Source of the DNA: an uncultured Clostridia bacterium
Lineage (GTDB): Bacteria; Bacillota_A; Clostridia; Christensenellales; UBA1242
Reading direction: 5' to 3'
NCBI GenBank assembly: GCA_947629895.1
Contig: CANRFP010000013.1
Coordinates: forward strand, 1 to 22,306
DNA: 22,306 nucleotides
The notes beneath the pieces were generated by a model. That model did no database searches and had not been told where the DNA came from. It worked only from the letters and a program-made list of their open reading frames with translations. Below are positions 1 to 8,032 of the stretch, in pieces (the first letter of the stretch is position 1; the number at the start of each line of letters is the position of its first letter). A program made the position numbers and the translations under genes.

Positions 1-644
1 CCGACAAACTCACGCATGTGAACACCCTATATCCTCCTGAGGCAGTTGAGGATAACCTCTCCGCCATCATTTCACAGCATGGCTTAAAGCAATTCCATGT
101 GGCAGAAACAACAAAATATGCTCATGTCACCTTCTTTTTCAATGGCACAATCGAAAAACCTTATGAAGGGGAAGATAGGAAACTTATTGACAGTATAAAT
201 GTGAAAGATTTCAGTGACTATCCAAAAATGCGAGCAGTGGAGATAACCCAAGAAGTTTTGGATGCCATTGCTTCACAAAAATACGACTTCATTATTGTGA
301 ATTATTCCAACCCAGATATGATTGGACACACCGGCAACTTTAACGCAGTGAAAGAGGCAATCGAATGCGTTGAGAAACAGGCCTATGCCGTTGCTCTTGC
401 CACACTTATGGTTGGCGGAGACTGCATCATCACAGCCGACCACGGAAATGCAGAAGAGATGATGGACAAAGATGGAAACAAAATAACCACCCACACCACC
501 AACCCTGTTCCTGTTATTTTGGTCAGCGAAAAATATAAAAAAGTTAAGTTGAAAAAAGGCAAATCACTCACCGCAATCGCTCCAACCGTTTTAAAACTTC
601 TTAACCTTCCAATTCCAAAAAATTATGATGAGCCAATTTTCTAA
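1..644 (+). CDS. gpmI: 2,3-bisphosphoglycerate-independent phosphoglycerate mutase, C-terminal part (5' truncated by window)
   Basis: This enzyme interconverts 3- and 2-phosphoglycerate in glycolysis using two Mn ions and a phosphoserine intermediate, in the cytoplasm. The reading frame is open to the left edge (first full codon at 3), so the visible GTG at 18 is internal. About 214 codons remain of a family near 510 residues. Visible motifs belong to the phosphatase/metal half: FFFNG followed by PYEGEDR, then NPDMIGHTG (Mn-binding Asp and His), TADHGN (Asp and His of the second metal site) and HTTNPVPVIL (third His). The C-terminus LLNLPIPKNYDEPIF is typical of the family. A strong hairpin terminator follows the stop. 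Upstream glycolytic neighbours would lie outside the window. Family assignment is secure; nothing can be said about the missing N-terminal half. Confidence 0.96.
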   Translation, partial: DKLTHVNTLYPPEAVEDNLSAIISQHGLKQFHVAETTKYAHVTFFFNGTIEKPYEGEDRKLIDSINVKDFSDYPKMRAVEITQEVLDAIASQKYDFIIVNYSNPDMIGHTGNFNAVKEAIECVEKQAYAVALATLMVGGDCIITADHGNAEEMMDKDGNKITTHTTNPVPVILVSEKYKKVKLKKGKSLTAIAPTVLKLLNLPIPKNYDEPIF

Positions 645-671
645 AAAACGCAAAATTAAATGAAAAAAAAT

Positions 672-701
672 AAAAAAACACGAAAAAAACGTGTTTTTTT
701 T
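672..701. terminator. Bidirectional intrinsic terminator between gpmI and the SSB-like gene
   Basis: An 11-bp stem (arms 672-682 and 690-700, core CACG/CGTG) encloses a 7-base A loop. T-runs flank it on both strands, so it can end gpmI on the plus strand and the convergent SSB-like gene (stop at 725) on the minus strand. Confidence 0.85.
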
Positions 702-724
702 GTTCATTTTTAATATTTTTTCAA

Positions 725-1396
725 TTATTTGTTCACAACATCTTTTGAAAGAGTTGTCTCTTTTTGCATATTTGTCACGTTTCCAAATATTGAAATGTTT
801 TGGCAAGAAACCTCATATGCAGTGAGGTTTTCAACTGTGCCGTCTTCATATTGTTTTTTATATTCACGAGATTGTATTCTGCCGCTAACTTCAATTTGAC
901 AGCCTACACTTTGCGATGCCATAAAGCGCGCATTCCTTCCCCAAAGAATGCAAGGAATATAGTCCGTTTTGTGATAATTTGCCCTGTTCACCGCCAGCAA
1001 AACATCACAAATTTCTCTGTCAAAAGGTGTTATGCGATAAACAGGCTCTTTGCAAACAAAGCCGCGAAGGAAAATTTCATTGACATTTTCGCTTTTTCCA
1101 AATTCCACACTTTTGGCAAAAAAGTGCAAAATAAGCCTGCTTCTGTCATTTACAACTTTGTTGAAACTCCTGTATTCCCCTTCCAAAGTTAAAAAGTCGC
1201 CTTGATGAATTTGCTGCCCCATAAGCGTTCTTTCCGAAATGGTGACAGGAATGGTGTCCACCGCATTTGACAATCTAACAACCCCAAGTTTAAGTTCATA
1301 AAATGTTTCGCCTTCAATTTGATGCGATTTTTGAATTTCGCTGCAAACCTCGCCCGAAATTCTTCCATAATTTGTTTCCGTTTTTTCGTAATTCAT
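725..1396 (-). CDS. Single-stranded DNA-binding protein (SSB-like, two OB-folds)
   Basis: A 223-residue protein. The start at 1396 is chosen because AAAGGAG lies 8 bases upstream; the longer frame to 1465 runs back into pdaB. Residues about 105-205 fit a bacterial SSB/PriB-type OB-fold: NEIFLRGFVCKEPVYR, then DVLLAVNR, DYIPCILWGRNARFM, GCQIEVSGRIQSREY, and a strand ending at SCQNISIFG. Residues about 10-98 look like a second, diverged OB-fold (GRISGEV, FYELKLGVVRLS, GDFLTLEGEYRS). The C-terminus (KDVVNK) lacks the acidic DDDIPF-like tip that canonical SSB uses to recruit partners, so this may be a paralogue rather than the main replicative SSB. It lies 13 bases after pdaB, and its ribosome site touches the pdaB stop codon, so the two are probably cotranscribed. 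The SSB family call is firm; the specific role is inferred. Confidence 0.8.
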   Translation of the reverse strand: MNYEKTETNYGRISGEVCSEIQKSHQIEGETFYELKLGVVRLSNAVDTIPVTISERTLMGQQIHQGDFLTLEGEYRSFNKVVNDRSRLILHFFAKSVEFGKSENVNEIFLRGFVCKEPVYRITPFDREICDVLLAVNRANYHKTDYIPCILWGRNARFMASQSVGCQIEVSGRIQSREYKKQYEDGTVENLTAYEVSCQNISIFGNVTNMQKETTLSKDVVNK

Positions 1397-1409
1397 AATT
1401 TTTTCTCCT

Positions 1410-2174
1410 TTAATTTTTGTGTTGCACGCCATTTCTGTCAATCGTATAATCGCTTTCATAAACAAGGTCGGAAATTGCCGTCACTTTATAGCCCGCCACT
1501 TTCAATCTGTTAAGCACAAGTCTAAGTCCATCCAAAACATAATCAGAGTTGTTGTGCATCAAGATGATTGAGCCGTTTTTCACTCGCGACATAATCCTCT
1601 GGCAGATTTCGTTTGCGGACAAGCCCTTCCAATCCAAACTGTCAACATCCCATTGAATGGTTTTAAGCCCAAGCCCACTTGCAACATCCAAAAGGTCGTT
1701 GTTATAACTTCCAAAAGGCGCTCTGAAAAGTTTAACATCCTTGCTTGTTATCGCCTTAATTTTGCCTATGCAAGTTTCAAGTTCGTTTTTCATTGTGGCT
1801 TTGTCAAGTTTAATCATATCCGGATGAGTGTTTGAGTGAGTTCCAATTTCAAGTCCAGCCTCATCGATTGCCTTAACCATTTCAGGATAATCATCAACCC
1901 AAAATCCAACCAAGAAGAAAGTTGCCTTTGCATCAAACTCATCCAAGATTTCAATAATCTCTTGCGTTTTATCTGCACCCCAAGCCGCATCAAAAGAAAT
2001 TGCCACTTGCTTCTCATCGGTGTCCACATTGTAAATTGGAACTTTTCTTGTTGAATAGCCAAAGTAAACCGCAGCAGAAGTTGTCCCATTCACAGAAAGC
2101 GTCAAAGCCACACACACCAAAACCATTGCAATAAAAATTTTGATTGTTCTCGATTTGATGACAACAGAAAGCAT
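1410..2174 (-). CDS. pdaB: Polysaccharide deacetylase, PdaB family (peptidoglycan/chitooligosaccharide deacetylase)
   Basis: A 254-residue membrane-anchored NodB-fold enzyme. Residues about 10-30 form a signal or anchor helix (IKIFIAMVLVCVALTLSV). Catalytic motifs follow in order: AISFDAAWG (motif 1; the FDAAWG form is characteristic of PdaB), ATFFLVGFW, GTHSNTHPDM (metal-binding His113 and His117), LFRAPFGSYN (motif 3), QWDVDSLDWKG (motif 4) and IILMHNN (His207, motif 5). The family removes acetyl groups from N-acetylated sugars; in Bacillus PdaB is needed for spore cortex maintenance, so the gene hints at a sporulating ancestry, though this is inference. The start at 2174 is preceded by GCGAGGTTTGT. 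An upstream in-frame start at 2225 has no ribosome site. It is the first gene of a two-gene unit with the SSB-like gene. Confidence 0.9.
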   Translation of the reverse strand: MLSVVIKSRTIKIFIAMVLVCVALTLSVNGTTSAAVYFGYSTRKVPIYNVDTDEKQVAISFDAAWGADKTQEIIEILDEFDAKATFFLVGFWVDDYPEMVKAIDEAGLEIGTHSNTHPDMIKLDKATMKNELETCIGKIKAITSKDVKLFRAPFGSYNNDLLDVASGLGLKTIQWDVDSLDWKGLSANEICQRIMSRVKNGSIILMHNNSDYVLDGLRLVLNRLKVAGYKVTAISDLVYESDYTIDRNGVQHKN

Positions 2175-2364
2175 ACAAACCTCGCTTTTATAATAAAAGA
2201 ATTTCTGTCCTAAAACAAAGCCCATTTTGGCGACAAAGCACCAAATTTGTCCTCATTTGTCGAATACAAAAGTAGAATATTTTTCTTTTAAAAAAAATAG
2301 AACAAAAATAAGTGAAAAATATTAAAAAAATAGCAAAAAATAATACAAAATTCGACAAAAAAAT
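2175..2364 (-). promoter_or_regulatory. AT-rich leader/promoter region of pdaB with repeated GACAAA words
   Basis: This gap must hold the promoter of the pdaB unit, but I see no convincing TTGACA/TATAAT pair. CGACAAA (2231-2237) and TTTGTCG (2256-2262) form an inverted repeat, and a further CGACAAA lies at 2353-2359. This could be an operator or a leader hairpin. The rest is long A and T runs with no gene. Confidence 0.25.
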
Positions 2365-2393
2365 AAAAAAATGGCATTTTTAGCCATTTTTTT
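2365..2393 (-). terminator. Intrinsic terminator after the topoisomerase A-subunit gene
   Basis: An 11-bp stem (2365-2375 with 2383-2393, core ATGGC/GCCAT) has a 7-base loop. On the minus strand it is followed by a T-rich run and lies about 60 bases past the stop at 2451, so it closes the topoisomerase operon. Confidence 0.8.
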
Positions 2394-2450
2394 TTGCTAT
2401 TTTTTAATAATTTTTAATATTTTTTTGTATTTTTTTATTTTAATTTATTT

Positions 2451-5345
2451 TTAGTCGCAGAAGTTGTAAGCTCCCAAAATTTTTCTGGAAACAATTTGCG
2501 TTCCACTGCTTAAACGGTCATTTGTGACATTTAGTTTTGCCGTTTCAACTGATGTAAATTTAAGCCCCTGATCCACCGCAACTCTTTCGCTTGAACCAAC
2601 ATAGCAAACCGCCTTTCCGCTCTTTTCAAAGTTGATGTATTTCACACCTTTGCGATATCTTCCGCTGATTGGAATTTGAAGTGCGTTCAATCGTTTTGCA
2701 TAGCCATTGTCGGTTATGATTGTGTAATTGTCATATAAATTTTGTCCTGCAAACACAACACAATCCTTGTCCTCAAGATTTATTCCTTTAACTCCGCCAG
2801 AAACTCTGCCTTGAACAGGAACTTCGCTCTTTTCAAAGTTTACAACATATCCATTTTTGGAGAACATAACAAAAGTTTTGCCTTTAACTTCAAGTTGCAC
2901 AGAAATCACTTTGTCGCCATCTGCAACCCTCATTGCTTGATAGAAACCTTTGGCAATAACAAGGTCTGAAAGTGTGCTGCGTTTCACCATTCCGCTTTGC
3001 GTGAAGAACACAACTTCGCCCTCGCCTTCCGCTTTAAGCACTGCAACAGGCGTTTCCATAAGGTCAATTTCCTTGTCAATGTTTTTAAGCGTCATGCCTT
3101 TTTCACGCCACTTGCATTCTGGAAGTTTGTCCACCTGCACTTTCACACAATTCCCCTTGTCTGTGAAAATAAGCACAGTGTCAGTTGCCTTAACCGGCAA
3201 AATTGAAGTGTGAACATCAAAAAGTGTGCTGTTGTCAGTGAGGTTTCTTTGTGATTTTGAATAATTTTTCATGCTCACTTTTTTAACAGTTCTGCCAGCC
3301 GAAATTGCAATCAAATAGTCCTTTGTGTCCTCAATTTCTTCAATCGTTGTGAGGTTAATCTCTTCGCTGTGAATTTCATGAGAACGTCTTGGAGTTGCAA
3401 ACTTTTTCTTAATTTCCAAAATTTCCCTCTTAACAACTTCAAGTTGAAGTTTTTTAGAGCCTAAAATTGCCTCCAATTCCTTAATTCTTTCTTTCAAGGC
3501 AGCAAGTTCTTCTTCAAGTTTTGTAACTTCCAAATTCACAAGCCTTGCAAGACGCATATCCAAAATTGCTTGTGCCTGCTTATCTGAAAGCTTAAACTTG
3601 TCCCTAAGCCTTTGCTTTGCTTCCGAAACATTTGCCGATGTTTTGATGATTTTAATAACCGCATCAATGTTCTTGATGGCAATTAAAAGCCCCTCAACAA
3701 TATGCGCCCTGTCCTTTGCAACATCAAGGTCAAACTTTGTTCTTCTAACCACAACATCTCTTTGAAAAGCTGTGTAATAGGAAATGATTTCCATAAGAGA
3801 AAGTTGTTTTGGCTTTCCGCCAGCAATGGCAACCATATTGATTGCATAGGAAATTTGCATATTGGTTGATTGGAACAAAAATCCCAAAATTTTTTGAGCA
3901 TTTGCCTCGCGTTTCAAGCGAATAACCGCCCTCATTCCGTTTCTGTCACTTTCATCGCGAATTTCACTTAAACATGAAAGTTTGTCCTTGTTTTTGTCTT
4001 TAAGTTCGGCAATTTTCTGCAAAAGCAGTGCCTTATTCACTTGATATGGAAGTTCAGTGATAACCAAAGATTGCTTGTCGCCATTTTGTTCAATTCCAAC
4101 TTTGGCACGAACGGTAATTTTTCCCTTTCCTGTTTCGTAGGCACTTCTAAGCCCATCACCATAGATAAGTTCGCCGCCTGTTGGAAAGTCTGGCCCTTTT
4201 ATGATTTTCATCATTTCGTCAAGAGTGATGTTTGGATTTTGAATATATGCCACAACACCATCAATCACCTCGCCCAAATTGTGTGGTGGAATGTTGGTTG
4301 CAACGCCCACAGCAATTCCCGAAGTTCCGTTCACCAAAAGGTTTGGAAATCTGCCCGGAAGAACATCAGGCTCTTTCAAAGTGTCGTCAAAGTTAAGCCC
4401 CCAACGAACAGTGTTTTTTTCTAAGTCACGCAAAAGTTCCATTGCAAGCGGTGTCATTCTTGCCTCAGTGTAACGCATAGCAGCGGCGCTGTCACCATCA
4501 ATAGAGCCAAAGTTTCCGTGCCCATCAACAAGTGGTGCGCGCAAAACAAAGTCTTGCGACATTCTCACCATCGCGTCGTAAACAGAACTGTCGCCATGTG
4601 GGTGATATTTACCCATGCAATCACCAACAATTCTTGCACTCTTACGATATGGCTTGTCCGGCGTGAGCCCAAGTTCAAGCATAGAATACAAAATTCTTCG
4701 CTGAACAGGTTTCAAGCCATCTTCAACTCTTGGAAGCGCTCTGTCCAAAACAACGTGCTCGGTGTATGGAATCATGCTGTCATGCAAAACCTCTTCAAGC
4801 GGTTTGTAAAGTATGCCATCTCCTCCGCCATAAACTTCACCAATGGAAGATTCTTTTTCTTCCTTCTCTCCCCCTTCCTTAGGCTCGTTTTGTGGCTCTT
4901 GCAAATTCATTTCCATTTGTTCATCGTCTTTTTTCATAAACTCATTCTCACTTTCATTATTTTCGTTTTCAATAATCGAATTTTGCTGCTTTTCTTCAAA
5001 TTGTTCTGTGTTTTGTGTTATTTTTGCTTTTTCAGTTTTATTTTTTGTTAATTCATTCTCTTCTGTTTTTGTTTGGTTTTCTGTTTTCTTTTCCGCATCC
5101 GCTTTTGCTTTATTTTCAATTTTCTCTTTCGCATCCGCTTTTGCTTGCTCTCGGCTTTCAGTTTCCTTTACAACCTCTTTTTTGGTTTCCTCTGGCGGAA
5201 GTTCCCAAATATCCATTTGCCCTTCAAGCGGCTGCTCTATTTTTTCTTCCTCTTCGCCCTCCGCCTCCGGCACAAGCAGTTCATCATAGCACATTTGTCC
5301 CGGAATAGGCTCTATCGGCTTTTTCTCGTCATCATCTTCAATCAT
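2451..5345 (-). CDS. parC: Type IIA DNA topoisomerase subunit A (ParC/GyrA family) with long acidic N-terminal extension
   Basis: A 964-residue DNA-cleaving subunit. Residues 1 to about 179 are a low-complexity Glu/Lys/Asn-rich extension absent from usual ParC/GyrA. The core starts near residue 180 ([12 protein letters not shown]). It shows [14 protein letters not shown], the helix-turn-helix and quinolone region [18 protein letters not shown] (Ser253 and Asp257 at the usual resistance positions, both wild type), and the catalytic Tyr292 in [12 protein letters not shown] coiled coil (about 600-650) and a beta-pinwheel C-terminal domain with [10 protein letters not shown] and [10 protein letters not shown] repeats follow. 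I find no GyrA-box (QRRGGKG-like), and LKPVQRR plus [15 protein letters not shown] resemble ParC, but [10 protein letters not shown] resembles GyrA. Topoisomerase IV is therefore favoured over gyrase without certainty. It lies 29 bases after the B-subunit gene, and its ribosome site GTGAGGTTTT is nearly identical to that gene's. The start at 5345 has the only good ribosome site. Confidence 0.9.
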   Translation of the reverse strand: MIEDDDEKKPIEPIPGQMCYDELLVPEAEGEEEEKIEQPLEGQMDIWELPPEETKKEVVKETESREQAKADAKEKIENKAKADAEKKTENQTKTEENELTKNKTEKAKITQNTEQFEEKQQNSIIENENNESENEFMKKDDEQMEMNLQEPQNEPKEGGEKEEKESSIGEVYGGGDGILYKPLEEVLHDSMIPYTEHVVLDRALPRVEDGLKPVQRRILYSMLELGLTPDKPYRKSARIVGDCMGKYHPHGDSSVYDAMVRMSQDFVLRAPLVDGHGNFGSIDGDSAAAMRYTEARMTPLAMELLRDLEKNTVRWGLNFDDTLKEPDVLPGRFPNLLVNGTSGIAVGVATNIPPHNLGEVIDGVVAYIQNPNITLDEMMKIIKGPDFPTGGELIYGDGLRSAYETGKGKITVRAKVGIEQNGDKQSLVITELPYQVNKALLLQKIAELKDKNKDKLSCLSEIRDESDRNGMRAVIRLKREANAQKILGFLFQSTNMQISYAINMVAIAGGKPKQLSLMEIISYYTAFQRDVVVRRTKFDLDVAKDRAHIVEGLLIAIKNIDAVIKIIKTSANVSEAKQRLRDKFKLSDKQAQAILDMRLARLVNLEVTKLEEELAALKERIKELEAILGSKKLQLEVVKREILEIKKKFATPRRSHEIHSEEINLTTIEEIEDTKDYLIAISAGRTVKKVSMKNYSKSQRNLTDNSTLFDVHTSILPVKATDTVLIFTDKGNCVKVQVDKLPECKWREKGMTLKNIDKEIDLMETPVAVLKAEGEGEVVFFTQSGMVKRSTLSDLVIAKGFYQAMRVADGDKVISVQLEVKGKTFVMFSKNGYVVNFEKSEVPVQGRVSGGVKGINLEDKDCVVFAGQNLYDNYTIITDNGYAKRLNALQIPISGRYRKGVKYINFEKSGKAVCYVGSSERVAVDQGLKFTSVETAKLNVTNDRLSSGTQIVSRKILGAYNFCD
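5073..5144 (-). repeat. 36-bp tandem repeat (two copies) in the topoisomerase A-subunit extension
   Basis: Two adjacent 36-base units (5073-5108 and 5109-5144) agree at about 30 of 36 positions by hand alignment, including an identical 15-base block (CGCATCCGCTTTTGC on the plus strand). They encode two in-frame 12-residue units, [12 protein letters not shown] and [12 protein letters not shown]. Duplication by slippage is the likely origin. Confidence 0.8.
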
Positions 5346-5374
5346 AAAACCTCACAAAAACACAAAATCAAATT

Positions 5375-7333
5375 TTAAGCATCAAGTTTTTTATAATCCC
5401 TCATGAAGGTGTCCTCGCGGTCAAAGTTGGCGTGCTCTTGAATATATGCCTTCCTCTCTTCAATGTCATCGCCCATAAGAGTGGTTATCATTCTTTCCGC
5501 AACTGCTCCGTCCTCAATGGTCACTTGAATCAAAGTTCTGTTTTCTGGGTCCATTGTTGTTTCCCAAAGTTGTTCTGGGTTCATTTCTCCAAGCCCTTTA
5601 TATCTTTGAATCATATATCCTTTGCCCGCGCTTGCCACAGCAGCAGGAAGTTCAGCATCGGAATAAACATATTTTTCATAATCTTTTTTATACACCTTAT
5701 AAAGTGGTGGAAGCCCAATAAACACATGGCCATCCGTTATAAGTTCTTTCATGTATCGATAGAAGAAAGTCAAGAGGATTGCTCTGATATGTGCGCCGTC
5801 TTGGTCCGCATCCGACAAAATAATAACTTTGTTATATCTCAGTGACGAAAGGTCAAAATCCTCGCCAAAGCCGGTGTCAAGCGCAGAAATAATTGTTCTT
5901 ATTTCCTCATTTGCCAAAACTTGGTCAATTCTCTTCTTTTCTGCATTTAATGGTTTTCCTCTAAGTGGCAAAATGGCTTGATATTTTCTGTCACGCCCTT
6001 GCTTTGCGCTGCCACCCGCACTATCGCCTTCCACAATAAAAAGTTCGCTCTTTGTGCGGTCACGCGATGTGGATGCGGCAAGTTTTCCAACAAGGTTAAA
6101 GTTCTCCGCATTGTTCTTTGCACGTGTGAGTTCCTTTGCCTTTTTGGCTGCAAGCCTAACTTTTGCCGCCTGCTTTGCCTTGTCAATGATAATTTCGGCA
6201 TAATTGGAATTTTTCTTATCATCCAAAAGTTTTCCAAGTTCTTGAGTGGAAAGTGCCTCAACCTCAACGCGCGCCTCAGGGTTTCCAAGCTTGGTTTTGG
6301 TTTGCCCTTCAAATTGCACGTTGTTCATCTTAACATTGATGATTGTCACAAGCCCTTCTCTAAAATCCTCGCCCATAAGGCTGAGTTCTTTTTCTTTTAA
6401 AAGGTTGTTTTGCCTTGCATAGTCATTAAAAACTTTTGTGAAAGCACTCTTGAAGCCAATTTCGTGCATGCCGCCTTCGGTGGTTGGAATGTTGTTCACA
6501 TATGAAAAAGTGTTTTCTGTGTAACTGTCTGTGGAAATAAAAGCAACTTCCAAATCAACAATCTTATTTGCTGCGTGAAAATATAGTGGCTGCTTAAACA
6601 AAGCGTTTTTGCCCTCAACCAAATAGGTTACAAAATCGGAAATTCCGCCTTCATAGTGAAATTCGTCCTTTTCGCCCGTGATTTTGCTTTCAACGGTTAT
6701 TTTCAGCCCCTTATTCAAAAACGCAAGTTCTTTTGCCCTGCGAATAATGGTGTCAAAACTGAATTGTTGTTTTCCAAACACCCTTTCGTCTGGAAGGAAA
6801 GTGACGGTTGTTCCTGTGGTTTTGCTTTCGCCGATGCATTTAAGTGGAGCAACAGGCACACCGCTGTGCACTTTGCCTTTTTCGTCTGCAAAGGAATGAA
6901 ATTCAATAAAATATTTTTTGCCGTCTTTGTTTACAGTAACTTTGCACCATTTTGAAAGGGCGTTTGTAACCGATGCCCCCACGCCGTGCAAACCGCCAGA
7001 AAACTTATAGTTGTCCGCATTGAACTTTCCGCCCGCGTGAAGAGTGGTGTAAACAACCTCAACCCCGCTTTTTTTCATGGTTGGATGAATATCAACAGGA
7101 ATGCCACGGCCGTTATCCTCAACTGTGGCGCTTCCGTCCTGGTTCAAGGTTATTTTTATAGTGTCGCCATAACCATTTGAAATTTCGTCAATGGCATTGT
7201 CCACAATTTCCCACAAAATATGGTGAAAGCCGCGCGAACTTGTTGTGCCGATATACATTCCCGGACGCAACCTAACTGCATCAAGCCCATCAAGCACAAC
7301 AATATCTTTTGATTCATATTTTTTTTCTGCCAT
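5375..7333 (-). CDS. parE: Type IIA DNA topoisomerase subunit B (ParE/GyrB family)
   Basis: A 652-residue ATPase subunit that pairs with the downstream A subunit to pass one DNA duplex through another. The GHKL ATPase domain shows RPGMYIGTTSSRGFHHILWEIVDNAIDE (ATP-binding Asn/Asp), VEDNGRGIPVDIHP and GGLHGVGASVTNALS. The transducer domain has QFEGQTKTKLGNPEAR. The TOPRIM domain has FIVEGDSAGGSAKQGRDR and ILSDADQDGAHIRA (catalytic Glu and DxD metal site), then QRYKGLGEMNPEQLWETTMDP. FIGLPPLYKV recalls ParE, while QTKTKLGN and the C-terminal end recall GyrB. Length fits either; there is no insertion of the E. coli GyrB type. It is the first gene of the operon, with GTGAGGTTTTT just before the ATG at 7333. 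The assignment to topoisomerase IV versus gyrase is less certain than the family. Confidence 0.92.
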   Translation of the reverse strand: MAEKKYESKDIVVLDGLDAVRLRPGMYIGTTSSRGFHHILWEIVDNAIDEISNGYGDTIKITLNQDGSATVEDNGRGIPVDIHPTMKKSGVEVVYTTLHAGGKFNADNYKFSGGLHGVGASVTNALSKWCKVTVNKDGKKYFIEFHSFADEKGKVHSGVPVAPLKCIGESKTTGTTVTFLPDERVFGKQQFSFDTIIRRAKELAFLNKGLKITVESKITGEKDEFHYEGGISDFVTYLVEGKNALFKQPLYFHAANKIVDLEVAFISTDSYTENTFSYVNNIPTTEGGMHEIGFKSAFTKVFNDYARQNNLLKEKELSLMGEDFREGLVTIINVKMNNVQFEGQTKTKLGNPEARVEVEALSTQELGKLLDDKKNSNYAEIIIDKAKQAAKVRLAAKKAKELTRAKNNAENFNLVGKLAASTSRDRTKSELFIVEGDSAGGSAKQGRDRKYQAILPLRGKPLNAEKKRIDQVLANEEIRTIISALDTGFGEDFDLSSLRYNKVIILSDADQDGAHIRAILLTFFYRYMKELITDGHVFIGLPPLYKVYKKDYEKYVYSDAELPAAVASAGKGYMIQRYKGLGEMNPEQLWETTMDPENRTLIQVTIEDGAVAERMITTLMGDDIEERKAYIQEHANFDREDTFMRDYKKLDA

Positions 7334-7356
7334 AAAAACCTCACAATACTCACTTT

Positions 7357-7384
7357 ATTGTAACACAAACGCATCAAAATACAA
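7357..7384 (-). promoter_or_regulatory. Possible sigma-A promoter of the topoisomerase operon (weak)
   Basis: On the minus strand a TACAAT -10 (7357-7362) lies 16 bases after a poor -35 (TTGTAT, 7379-7384), about 25 bases upstream of the parE start. The -10 is good and the -35 is weak. Confidence 0.35.
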
Positions 7385-7417
7385 AAACGAATTTCAAAAC
7401 TTTCAAAAAAAAGGGTA

Positions 7418-7446
7418 TTGACAGCCCACCTCAAATTTGGTATAAT
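7418..7446 (+). promoter_or_regulatory. Perfect consensus sigma-A promoter
   Basis: TTGACA (7418-7423), a 17-base spacer and TATAAT (7441-7446) match the consensus at every position. AAAAGGAGG (7455-7463) and ATG (7469) follow at once, so the 5' leader would be only about 15 bases. Confidence 0.93.
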
Positions 7447-7468
7447 TATCTCATAAAAGGAGGCAGAA

Positions 7469-7889
7469 ATGAGAAAGTCAACTTTGAAAAAGCTTAGCAT
7501 AGTGTTCTTAGCAATGGAAATTCTCTGCTTTGGAGCACAAGTTTCAAATGCAGTAACAGGCATAAGTCTTAAATAATAAAGCATACAAAGCATACAGAGC
7601 AAGCACAGAATACACCCAAGATTTAAACGAAAAACAAGCCGAATTGCTTGAAAAAGTGAATGCTGGTGAAATGACTTTGGAAGAAAGTTCAAAAGAACTC
7701 AAATCCTACACTTCCGATAGTAAAGTAAAAGAGCGCATGCTGAACGGAAACGAGCAAGCTGTAAAAACAATGTACACCGTGTCACAAAATATGAGTTATG
7801 CTGGCTGGGGACTTTGTGGCGGAGTTATATTATCGGGTATAGGCTCAGCCGCTTCTAGAATAGCCTCATCAAAAAGTAAAGAGGACTAA
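7469..7889 (+). pseudogene. Small exported/membrane protein gene split by a frameshift; function unknown
   Basis: An ATG at 7469 follows a perfect promoter and a strong AAAAGGAGG site. It reads MRKSTLKKLSIVFLAMEILC onward, a signal-peptide-like segment with a possible cleavage site after SNA (residue 28), and stops after 35 codons at 7576. The next frame is open from 7566 to 7889 and continues as NNKAYKAYRASTEYTQDL, a Glu/Lys-rich helical region, and a Gly-rich hydrophobic end (YAGWGLCGGVILSGIGSAA). Removing one A in the AAA at 7571-7573 joins the two into one protein of about 139 residues. The only start inside the second part (TTG, 7644) has no ribosome site, so separate translation is unlikely. 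A terminator follows at once, making this a one-gene transcript. I do not recognise the family. It could be a real pseudogene, a sequence error, or less likely a programmed +1 shift. Confidence 0.65.
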
Positions 7890-7896
7890 GTTTAAC

Positions 7897-7928
7897 AAAA
7901 AAAGAGGTTTTAAACACCTCTTTTTTTT
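7897..7928 (+). terminator. Intrinsic terminator of the small frameshifted gene
   Basis: A 12-bp stem (7897-7908 with 7916-7927, core AGAGGT/ACCTCT) has a 7-base loop and a run of eight T residues. It lies 8 bases past the stop at 7889. Confidence 0.88.
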
Positions 7929-8032
7929 ATGTCAATTTATGTTGCATAATTATTTCACATTTTGCATATTTATTCATTTTTGTGAATGTATATTTAAGCT
8001 GCTTTTCAAATAAAATATTGTTAGAGGTTTAA

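Noticed and set aside
725..1192. Plus-strand frame at 800-1192
   Set aside because: It is antisense to the SSB-like gene, with no promoter or ribosome site and no domain.
4518..5289. Long plus-strand frames opposite the topoisomerase A-subunit extension
   Set aside because: They are the antisense image of the Glu/Lys repeats, giving Phe/Ser-rich translations; the minus-strand gene is clearly the real one.
7156..7692. A 178-codon open frame on the minus strand overlapping the parE start and the small plus-strand gene
   Set aside because: It runs antisense through the perfect promoter at 7418 and overlaps parE in another frame; composition is Cys/Leu/Met-rich without motifs, and it has no ribosome site.
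7971..7990. Short inverted repeat ATTCA...TGAAT upstream of murG as an operator
   Set aside because: Only 5-base arms in AT-rich DNA; expected by chance.
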